A stretch of DNA of 64,000 nt from Antedon bifida (lineage: Eukaryota; Echinodermata; Crinoidea; Comatulida; Antedonidae). Location: NCBI GenBank assembly GCA_963402885.1, contig OY727101.1:14422417-14486416 (forward strand), given 5' to 3'. A program made the translations under genes and the position numbers. This document shows, in pieces, positions 43,001-55,000 of the stretch. Under the pieces are notes generated by a model. It was not told the origin of the DNA, did no database searches, and saw only the letters and a program-made list of their open reading frames with translations. The stretch's first letter is position 1. Each line of letters opens with the position of its first letter.

Positions 43001-46000
43001 AAAGGCTAAAAACACCCGAGGTCTCCAGCATTGGAGGTCCACTTAGGGTTCATAAACCAGGGGCCTAAGCTTCTGCGTTACGCCACTGTACTGGGGGCCC
43101 TAAACTACGTAACTCGTAGGTAAACATGATAGTCCATCTCGGCCGCCGGTTTTGATACGATGATTATGGAGTGCATACGGGGGAAGGATCATTTTTAAAC
43201 TTTATCACTGCGTTGGAAAAAGCTTTTCAAAACCACTGACTTGTGTTTTACTCTCGTACAAACACATGATAGAAATCAATAATGTTAGTTGAGGATGGTT
43301 GTTAATGACAGGTCTTTTACTTATCGTAATTGCAATTAAAAGAGTTAAAGCAAGACCTACTCTACTCTGATTGTGTATTTTTAAAACGAGTTAATCTTAC
43401 GTTACTTTAAAAATCGCAACAAAAGTTCACCGTCCTCTGGATGAATGACGTATTAAGTCTGATTTACACGCGATCCGCGACTCCCAGGTCCGGAGTGACG
43501 CAAGCGACGAGATCAACAACTAAGTTAAAGGCTTTTCTACACTATCAAACTTTATGTGACAAAAATGTGTGATGTGCCCATATATGAACATGATGATGTC
43601 ATATTACTACCATGTTTGGGCATATCACTACCATATTTGGGAACATCACACTTTTTTTAGTAAAACTAGTTTGATAGTGTAGACAAAGCCTAAAAAACGT
43701 GAGTCCACGATTCCCCCTGCGGGTGTGTAATCCCTCTCACATGATCAAGGTTTTCATTGGGACATTCCATCGCTCGTGTTCTAGTCCTAGTTGCCCTATG
43801 TACTAGAGGATCGTAGGGGACGTAGCAGATATTGTCCTTCCATATAGGGGAATTAGTAGTTGTACTCATCATGATACGATACACAGTCAATAGCCTACAT
43901 ATACACAGACAATACTTTTTAAAATGCGGATATGTAATAGAATTTGTGTCAAGATCGTAGTTGTACTGTTGTGAATTATTGACCTAGTAACTATAGAAAT
44001 CATTGTTGTCTATCTGGAATATTATTTTGGGCTAGACAATTCATCTCTATTGTACTAAAAACCTATGATACGGAACTAATCTATCCCCTTGATGGAAAAA
44101 ACTAGATATGTCACCATAACAATATATATTTACGCACCGTAAAACCAATTCACACCTTTTTTTGTACATAAGGACGTTTATAGCTTGTAAATGTATAAGT
44201 TTGTATACCTTGTTTTGTATGATCAAGGCCTTGGTGTGATCTATCAACTTAATACTGTATGCCTAATATCAAAACAATGAGCGTTCAGATTCAGATGACA
44301 TTTTATAATATGTCCATTAACACTATCAATAGTACTAAAATTCTTCAAGTCACACGGGAACCAGACAATGTGTAGAAGCAACCATGCCAACAATAAGTAA
44401 GCACCTGGATTGCACTCGAACATGACTCGAATCGAGTATTCCGCGTGTTTTGACTTTTGAAAAGTACTGTTAATGTCCGGGCTACAGTTATTGCGTGGTG
44501 ATACAAATTACATACCTATACTAACTGATAAAGACGCAACGTGAATGAGACGTTCTTTGATAATTAGCCTGATAGATACAACATACCAGAGTGTACAAAT
44601 GATTAGGGTTGATTGATGTGTAGAACAAACCGCTTAGGTCTTGACCATTACCCAGCATCGCTGCATATGGCGTGCCATAGTGCAATGTTGGTGCAACATG
44701 ACTCGGTTCATTCTTACTGTGATCATCAGATCGAAAGCGCAAACTACACTATGCGTACGGCAGTGATAGGATGGATATTATTCACAATTACTAGATAGAT
44801 TATATCTAGCTGTACCATCCTTGAACTAATACAGTAATGTTGATGTTGTTGCTACCATATCAGTTGAGGGTCCATGGTTTTTAAATAGAGAGGCTTTAAA
44901 ATAATAAATCGCCCCACCCCTTGTCCTAACTTTGGATCAGTCAATCAACACAACAAAACCCCATGAATGCACATACATCCGTATTACCGGTTGTGATTTG
45001 AGGTACTGTACAAAATAGGCAAATCAAATAATAACAAGAAAAGTTTGTAAAATCACATGGCTGTATTAGGGTTGGTTATAACCAATACACCACTCCGTGC
45101 ACATTCAAATAGATAGAAACAAGTACATTTCTCTTCGACTCGGATAATGTTGAATAACATCGTGGTTGCCTCTTTTAGACGCACATAGACGCATCTTAAA
45201 TGTATAAATACAATATGCCTACCTGTAATAGCTTTTCATAGCGCAATCGCGTGAACATTGTGAACGCCCGGTCTGCAAATACGACGTGTCGACGACGCAA
45301 ATATCTGTTAGAAAGTAACCTACGGTATTTCTGAGCTAGGCCTCGAGCAATAGTGATGGTGATATCAGTCCCGGCTCCTCCGGTAGAAAAACGATGCTAA
45401 TGATTTGTTTTCATTTCTTCTATAGCATTGGAAATTCAGATACGCGTTCTGCGGATACGTGACACGTCAGGAATTTCGTATGAAGTCAATCAGAGTGCCG
45501 TAATACCCGCGTTAATTAATTACAGCGCACTGATATCATAATTAAATGACAAGAGGGTGTTCGTACTTATACTTTCTCTCAATGTCAGGGTTCACCATTT
45601 CGTGTTTGTTTCGTAATACACACGACCCTCTTACAACAACCTTTTGTCGGAGCTCAAACTGGGTACTGACGGGAGTTCTAATCAATGCCCCGTGACGAGA
45701 ACATTCTGACAGCGCTCTTCTGTTAAAATATTCTCAGATAAACGATGTTCACGTTGCGAGCAAATTACCAAACCGTTGACCTACAGCCTAGCCGTGATAG
45801 CTTTCTATTAAAGCATTTAAAAGGGCCTCACCCCCTGTCATACAATGATGGGACATACGGCTGCTGAGCACCCAGTTGAGCTCAAAGTGTGTACACCTCG
45901 TATTTATACACCCATCAATCTTAATTAATAGACCCATATTTTTTTTCCAACCTTAAAAAAAAACACCCTGTACTTTGAGCTTATAGTAATACCATCTAAT

Positions 46001-49000
46001 TTTACTGGTTAAGGTTACATAGTCTTCCCCGGTAGACTCTCCTTAGATATTTTTATGTCAACTGTTCATATAACATTAATAATACATTTGTTTTGAAATG
46101 TCACTGCCCTTGATTTTATCGATTAGTTTGCCACCGTCTTTTCCATTACCGTACCCTTAGACACATCATGATTTAAAGTAACATAGAATATTAATGCTAC
46201 ATAATGACATATCTAATGCCTATTTATTAAACACGTCATGATTTAACATTATTCTTACGTTCTCTCGTTTTTATGGCTGTGTATAGTACACACAGTACAC
46301 GTCATTAATTAGGTTTCACATAGAGACCGCCGCCTGTGAATGTACTTCTTGTTTTTGATCAATTTACATTGAATTTTACAAATGTATTAATTAAGGGCCT
46401 CGGGAATACAGTATACAGGCCTACATTTTCAGTCAATAATAATTAACACGGATTCCGAGAGTATTGGGCATTTTCTCTTATCCACAGACCCAGTTCCATC
46501 CGGCTCTCTTTCCAGATATTCCGTCAATAGAACAGAAGCTCGTGTATCCGAGGTTATAAGCTTAAGCGTGGTTCCCACTAGCGACGCGACGTAACGCAAC
46601 GCAGCGACGTTTTGACGCAAAGTGCTGTATTGCGTAATCACAAGTGGGAACCGACGACAAAACAGTTCTGCAAACATCGCATGTTTGATTTCACGCAGGC
46701 GGGGGGAAACACAATTATCAGAAGGGCATTTCCTTACGTTGCGTAGGTTGCGTTACGTTGCGTCGCGTCGCAAGTGGGAACCAAGCTTTAGCTTATCCAT
46801 AAAGATGGGACCGAAGTTGTGATTAATTCAATATACAGGCCTAGTTGATTCTGAATCTTGATTGTGGGTTGGAAATGGACTGATCTCAGACATGCGCACT
46901 ATCGTTAATGTCTTCCCTAATTCGAATGTGTCGGAATTAATAGAGACTTATATAAACTGCAGCTGACAAAAGGAATTGTACTGTAGCGTGCAGTTGGTGG
47001 CATCAATTAAATATCAATTTGGACAGGTCATTGCAGTAATTTGATTAGCAACCCAAATATTGTCCACTAGGCACCTATACTGTGAGGTATTTGCCTGTGG
47101 TTTAGGCCTGTCCATACAGTAGCGTTAAATTTGTTACATACAATTCGATTGTATACTTTATAAAATAAGTTTTATTGCCTTCATCGTCATAGTAAATATA
47201 AACCGTATAATATTATAGCAGCACTACTGAAAGCAACCAAAACATATGCCTACATGCACCTATGTTGGGTATTTGTTAGGCCTGTCCATACAGTAGCGTT
47301 TAGTTTGTTTTATGCATGCAGTTTACTCTATGTTTAGTGGTTTAACAGGGAGTAACAACTCTCTGGTCTACATGCTCGGTAACTGATCCCATGGTCCTGA
47401 GTTCAAATCCTGTCAGGTGCCATGTTTTTTTTTGTCATGATAGAACACCTCCATACCCAAAGTCTTATAACAAGACTTTGTTTGTGTAGAGCATCTTGTG
47501 TATATTATGTTGGTCTTTGTGATTATTTAAGGGGGAGACCACGAGCCCCAATGCTTGGTTCCCACTAAAGACGCAACACAAGGACGTAACGTAACTTAAG
47601 TGAGTTGACCAATCACAAATGATGGATTATTCGAACTATAGCATGCCATTGGTCAACACGCTTGCGTTACGTTTACGTCCTTGCGTTGCATTCTAGTGGG
47701 AACCAAGCTTAAGGGCCGGGATCTGTGGCTATCTGGCCTCTCCAGGAGACTATTCGCCAAACGGTATAAAAATACACTGAAAATACATACAAATACATAA
47801 ATGGGGCGGTAAACTTTTAAAAAAGAATAGAAGTTATATTTTATTCATTTCCTCGTATTATATAAATCTAAACCGCTGTAGCAAAACAACCTAGCAATGT
47901 CCACTGGTACTCCAAATATTAATCAATTGAATTCCTGTCCCTGTTACGTTTGTTACATACAATTCGATTATATAGATAAAATAGGCTAATTTTGTCGCTA
48001 TGATATATCTACTCTACTAAGGGTACAGTTTAACATCACTGTCATTAATGATATTTAAATGTCTAAGTTGAACATACGTTCTGTAAAAACATAATGAGTG
48101 TACAGTAAAATTGTTGTCGTATAAAAGTGCGCAGTGTGAAATGTAATGAACGTCCTAAAATTGCCCAACAGGTCAACTACTATAGAGATAATCGTTTGAC
48201 ACTTTCATCAAAGAAATTAAAATGTGAAATGTATGTCACATAGAGGCCTTAATGTGTATAATAATATGTATCCCGCCGATCATGCGAACAAATCAAACTT
48301 GTTAATGAATGGTATTTTTGACATTGATAGCAGTCGTGTGAGGACGATTAGTCCTACATCGAATAGAGCGTTGTGTTGTCGTAATGAATACACAAAACGT
48401 TCTATTATTCGTTTAACCCTGTTCGTTGAAAGCAAAATAAAAATTAGAAACAAAAACCAAACTTGCTTTATGAGCCACGAAATTGTTTATATTGATAACA
48501 GTCGTGTGAGGACGAATTTAGTCCTATATCAAATGGAGCGTTATGTATACGATTTGCTATAATGAAATACCTGTAGACACAAACGTTCTATTATTTGGTT
48601 AACCCTGTTCGTTGAAAGCAAAATACAAATTCGAATGGGGATTATAGATAAAATGTATCTTCCATTAAGGTTAATTGTTACAGTGACCCAGAAAAAGATG
48701 GATATGAGTAATGGTATACCAATGTTAGTTGTTTACACAGGTAGGCCTAGTGGTTCCTACCAGTGACGTTAGTGATAACTGTGCCCATACATCCAACTTA
48801 CCCGGGTAATTAGTCAGGTGGCTTAGCGACTAAAACGTTACACGGTGGACAAAAGCACCAAATTTGGCATGAGGCTTCTTTTAGACGTACTAATAGATTT
48901 TTGCCTAGGAGCCACCCGATCAGCTTCCGATTTTCCAAGATGGCGGCCAAAATCCAAAATGGCTGCCAGTAAATTGGTATATCATATATCTCTGGCTGTA

Positions 49001-52000
49001 AAAGTTACAAATAGACAAATAATGTACTGAATCAAGAATTTCTGAGGTCAGTAAAACCGATTCAGGAAATATTATATAAAGGGAGTTCCAAAATGGCGCC
49101 CAAAAATAAAAATGGTAGCCATTGAAATTGAAATACATATAATCGTATACAAAGTCACAAATAGTCCATTCCTAATGTAATTTAGTCTGCAAATCAGAAG
49201 GAAAGTGCAAGCATTGCATTTTATGAATTTTTTAACCATGCTAGTTATAAAAACCCATGTTATCAAATTTCTAAAGTTTTTCCTTGACCTTTGACCTCAA
49301 TTTGATTATTTTAATCCAATTGAAAACAAAATAACCATATCTCCGCAACGCTTACATTAAATTAAATAATTTTAGTGTCAAATTATTTGGAAGATGCATA
49401 TTAATATTCGTCCTAATGGAAACATTTGTCAAAAAATGGCCGGAAGTATGATTTTTGGTATTTTTGACCTTTGACCTACATGTCATATAACTTGGTAACT
49501 AACAGTTGGACAAACTTTAAATAGGTCTCAAATTAATCAGAAGATGGATGTTTCTATTCAGTCTAATACAAACTTTTCCAAGAAAATGACCCAGATTCTT
49601 GTTATTGACCTTTGACCTGTACTGGTAGTACACATTTCTATATCTCGAAAACTAGTGGTCGTAAAAGTTTTTTTATGAGAAATTGTTAGAAAAATATATA
49701 TTTATATGTTTTAAAATAAAACAGTTTCTATAAAAATGTAAAAGAATCCTAATTATGATAACTAAATTTTTAATTTCTTAATATCCAATAGTATTGTTAT
49801 GTATTAAAATGTGTTATATTTGCTGATTTTAGGCACTTAACGTAAATTTATCTGAACTATGGATATTTAATGTAATTTTTTTTTTTTTAATATAAAGAAA
49901 ATGTAATTATCTATCAAATAAGACCATTTAAAAAATATTCTGACAAAACCTTAGTTAGTTACAGGTAAAAAAGTGTACTTTTACTTATGTGAACAGCGCC
50001 CTCAATCTTTATTTTCCCAAAAATACCACATTTTATGTGGTTTCAGAAACTGAACTGGTTATAACTTTTTTTTATTGATTTTTGTTACAGTTACTTGTAA
50101 TTTACATACCACCTCTACCATTTACTACAGTTACTTCCTTTACATATTACTTCTGCCGTCCACAGATACTGTATGTGATTTCCTAGTTTACTGGCAGCCA
50201 TTTTGGATTTTTCCCACCATCTTTGCAACGAGTGACCTATATTATGTACCATGTCTAAAATATGTTTCAATGACCATGATTAGGCCTACTCCATGTTTTC
50301 CAACTTCGTTTGATACCTATATGCGATTTCTGCAACCAGAATGATATTCCAGTTTAGGCTACTGGCAGCCATGTTGGATTTTGGCCACTATCTTAACAAC
50401 GAATGACCCATGTCATGCAACATGTCTAAAATATGTTTCAATGACCATGAATAATATGTTTTGATAGTTCATTTGCCTATATGCGACTTCTGCAACAAAT
50501 GAAATGTGATTTTCCAATTTATTGGCGGCCATTTTGGATTTTGGCCGCCATCTTGAAAAATAAATTACGACCAGCGTGGCTCCTAGGCAAAAATCAATTG
50601 GTAGGTCCCAACGAAGCTCCATGCCAAATTTGCCGCTTTTGTCCACCGTGTAACGATTTCCTCATTTTTTGTTGTTAAGCCACCTGACTAAATACCAATG
50701 TTAGTTATTCACACAGGTAGGCCTAAGTTGGTTCCTACCCAGTGACGTTAGCGATAACTGTGCCCATACATCCAACTTACCCGGGTAATACCAATGTTAG
50801 TTATTTACACAGGTAGGCCTAAGTTGGTTCCTACCAGTGACGTTAGTGATAACTGTGCCCATACATCCAACTTACCCGGGTAATACCAATGTTAGTTATT
50901 CACACAGGTAGGCCTAAGTTGGTTCCTACCAGTGACGTTAGCGATAACTGTGCCCATACATCCAACTTACCCGGGTAATACCAATGTTAGTTATTTACAC
51001 AGGTAGGCCTAGGTGGTTCCTACCCAGAGTTACGTTAGCGATAACTGTGCCCATACATCCAACTTACCCGGGTAATACCAATGTTAGTTATTTACACAGG
51101 TAGGCCTAAGTTGGTTCCTACCCAGTGACGTTAGCGATAACGTGGCATACATCCAACTTACACGGGTAATACCAATGTTAGTTATTTACGTACACAGGTA
51201 GGCCTAAGTTGGTTCCTACCAGTGACGTTAGCGATAACTGTGCCCATACATCCAACTTACCCGGGTAATACCAATGTTAGTTATTTAAACAGGTAGGCCT
51301 AAGTTGATTCCTACCCAGTGACGTTAGCGATAACTGTGCCCATACATCCAACTTACCTGGGTAATACCAATGTTAGTTATTTAAACAGGTAGGCCTAAGT
51401 TGGTTCCTACCCAGTGACGTTAGCGATAACTGTGCCCATACATCCAACTTACCTGGGTAATACCAATGTTAGTTATTTAAACAGCTAGGCCTAAGTTGGT
51501 GCCTACCCAGTGATGTTAGCGATCCGGGTAAATAACTAAAGCTTGGTTCCCACTTGTATGCAACGCAAGTGATTTGACCAATCACAAGCGATGGACTATT
51601 CAGTGGCTTCTCATTGATCAACCCGCTTCTTGCGTACGCACGCCCTTGCGTCGCGTCTCTAGCGATAACCAGTTTGTTTGCATTGCGCTTACAGCCTAGT
51701 AGTCAGAACCAAACTTAAGGCTGAGCGGGACCTATAAGTCTGCGCGGTGATTCAAAGGTATCTGTGGAAATGTAGGTTCCGCTTATTTAGATTTCTGTTA
51801 AAGACCCGAATGGAATGCCATACATCCAGGCCTAGAGCATCGCGGATCATAAGTGAGGATGTATACGGTCAGCAAACGGCGAATTCTTCAGCTGGTTGTT
51901 GTGACTAATGTAATAAATATATTATTCCATTCACAGCTGGTGTATATCAATTGAGAGTAGTGTGTGTACATTTTCAAAGTAATATAACCATTAGAAAAAC

Positions 52001-55000
52001 ACATATCGGTGACATCACAGAGAAACATGATGTAGACGCGCGCGTCCACGTTTTATCAGAAATTGTACGCGCGTGGTGAGTGTGCGCCGAGAAATTAACA
52101 TAATCTCAAATCTCTCGCATCTAATTTCTATAAATTTACATATAAATTTACACAAATGAGACTATTCTTCTTTTAAGCGGTTGAACAAACCAACAAGCAT
52201 AATTATACAGAATATATATATATTAATGTACAGTATTTGTTAACATACGGAATGTAGGATATATCCAAAATTCAAGCCTGATTTTAGTAATAATAGTATA
52301 CTAAAATCAGTATAGCATGTTGGATATTTATGTCATTGTCGTATCTATCTACTTCTTTTCAGTGCGCATTTATCCCATTATTGAAATAATTTATATATGA
52401 AAACACTAGACTGCAATCGTGGGCGTACTCTTTCACAACTTTATGTATACGTTGTTGACAAAATCAAATTACCCAAAAGATTTGTGTATTATATATCATC
52501 ATTTCACACGGTCATAAAAGGTCTTGTGCAGCTATGTATGTATAATATAGTCGCTCTTGTACTTATGTAGCCTGGGTATCATTAAACACGGAACAAATTG
52601 TAAATTAAATTGCTAAATGACATACCGGTAAAAATTACGATATTTGTAGTAACAATTCTTTTGAATTATAGTGATAATGATTATAGTGAATTATTAGTGA
52701 ATGATTCCAGTTAAATGCAACCGCTACTGGAAAGTTACTATTACGAGAGTCCCCTCTCTTATACACACATCTCCTATTTAGGAGACACCGTGCCTAGGAA
52801 CGAGGGGAAATAAAGTGTTATCACTACACTGCCAACCCTTATAATAAATGTTATTTATTATTATTATTATTATCCATTGGAACACTTTCCCGTGAACGGA
52901 AAGAGTCGAAAGGAAATAGTTTGTTAACACTACTGCCAACCCCTTTTCAGTGGACACCCCTATTAAACAAACGCATTATTAGTCCAACACTATGTACTGG
53001 TGACTTTGATTAAAGAACTTATCTAAAGAATTATATACAAATATAACGTACACAGCAGTAGGCCTACTATTATATACATTTGCTTGTTTTTAAATTAGTA
53101 CGGTAGGCCTTACAATATTAAAACAGATATCTGATATGAACCAATTATCAGTTCAGACACACCAATGTCATGAGCCTCGGAGATAATTGATAATAATGAT
53201 ATGAATATATTTAGGCCTACCATTATTGATGCCATTCTTCGTCCCTGTCTATACGTCCCACTCACCGACACGATCGTATATATAGATAAATATCCTTAAA
53301 GTATAGGTATGTCAATAACAAAAGAGCAATCCAAACATCGTCTCCATTCCATAACACCGTAAAGTTCAGTGTTGTTTTTTTTTTTAATCGGATGCAATTG
53401 AATTTAAACGCTTTAATCAAGCATTATGTGACGTCAGAGGGGAGGGACGAACCCATTCGAAAGCGAACACTGAACTAGAACCGACGGAATAGTATGTGAA
53501 TGGAATAAATACAGTGAATTGATAGTCCATCAAGGGTGACAGAAACTAATAGGACATGGTGCGTGCGCAAGCATTTGAATAATACGATGACGTCATATCC
53601 CCTGAGGCACAATCTGTCAACTAATAAATAGGTACATACTGCAGCAGTAATGTTGTAGACTAAAACATTATTTTTAAAACCAATGATGCGTGCAGAATGA
53701 ATATTGTATAAAGGGAACATGTTGCTCATTTCTTTATTAGAGCATGCTCTAATTAAGACGTGTACAAGCCAAAGAAAGCTGTTTCGGAATAGTACCTATA
53801 TTCGGTGTCTACTGAGTCAGCGTGTTTAACTTCGGAGTCCCGCGTGTTTAACTTCGGAGTCCCGCGTGTTTAACTTCGGAGTCCCGCGTATTTAACTTCG
53901 GAGTCCCGCGTATTTAACTTCGGAGTCCACGTATTTAACTTCGGAGTTTACGTATTTAACTTCGGAGTCCCGCGTGTTTAACTTCGGAGTCCCGCGTGTT
54001 TAATTTCGGAGTCCACGTTTTTAACTTCGGAGTTCCGCGTGTTTAACTTCGGAGAGCATGGTCATATTATCAGACTCGGGAAAGTATTTCTTTTCATTTT
54101 TTATAAATTTTCACATTAATAAAACACAATACGACCTAGGCCTATATTGCGAATAAATAAAAGCGATGCAACTCAATAACGAAACGAAATAGGTGGAAAT
54201 AATTCCCTCACGGCACCTGAATCAGATGTATGGTTCGTAGTATTCTATATACCGAACGCTGTTATCAAAACATAGGGCATAGCTTCTGTAGCTTTGTATT
54301 TTGTGAAGCTCGTGAAGAAGTAAACTATTTTATGTTCTTATTTTAGTATTCAATAGGCCCTATGCCGATACAAAAAAAAAAAGAATATCGATAATCTGTC
54401 AATGTCAATAACTAGACCATTTAAAGAAAATAATCGATCGTCGCAACCTCTGCATTATTACCCTAAAATACAAAACAATCATTACAACTACAGTATCCAA
54501 TCTCTCAAAGAAGTCATTGCTTTGTGTATCAAGGCAATCAAACCCTATACTAGCCTTATTTCTATGTAGGTCTATGTTATTTTACTGCACAACACAAGTT
54601 GTATACTGAGGCCTAACAAAAACAGATGCTTACTCCTGAGGGCAGTATACATGATAAAGGGCTAGACTGAGACTACACAACGGAACTGAGAATGAAAACA
54701 CACGCTCTTTATTTCTATAAATCAATTACAAATCAATTGTTGTTCTAAGATGTATCCGTTTTTTTTTCATTTAAAGAGTAGCAATGTCCATGGAGGTGTA
54801 ACACGTAATTAAGTAGCGGATACAGCAATTAATAGAAAGGGTTGGTGGGGGTGGGGTGGTAACATTAAGTGCAGAACTTAAACTAATGTATGGTACTGTT
54901 TTGCATTGTAATTTAAAAAAAAGTATGCGCCTGTGTCTCGCAATGTATCTTTACAAAGAATGAAAGGAAAAAATGTAGACAACCTAAGGATAGAAAGGCG

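Larger units (their letters stand above)
48713..51530. repeat. 95-bp satellite, interrupted by an inserted element
   Basis: One copy lies at 48713-48810 and about nine at 50691-51530. Each reads AATACCAATGTTAGTTATT, ACACAGGTAGGCCTAAGTTG, CAGTGACGTTAGCGATAAC and CATCCAACTTACCCGGGT. The array is split by the 48811-50690 element. It ends at a family B element. Confidence 0.92.

Noticed and set aside
48845..49030. Similar frames at both ends of the inverted-repeat element (MDKS.KFGM, DFCLGAT)
   Set aside because: They are the same inverted-repeat sequence read from each end, not a transposase.
53475..53729. 84-codon minus-strand frame
   Set aside because: Hydrophobic low-information translation without homology or splice support.
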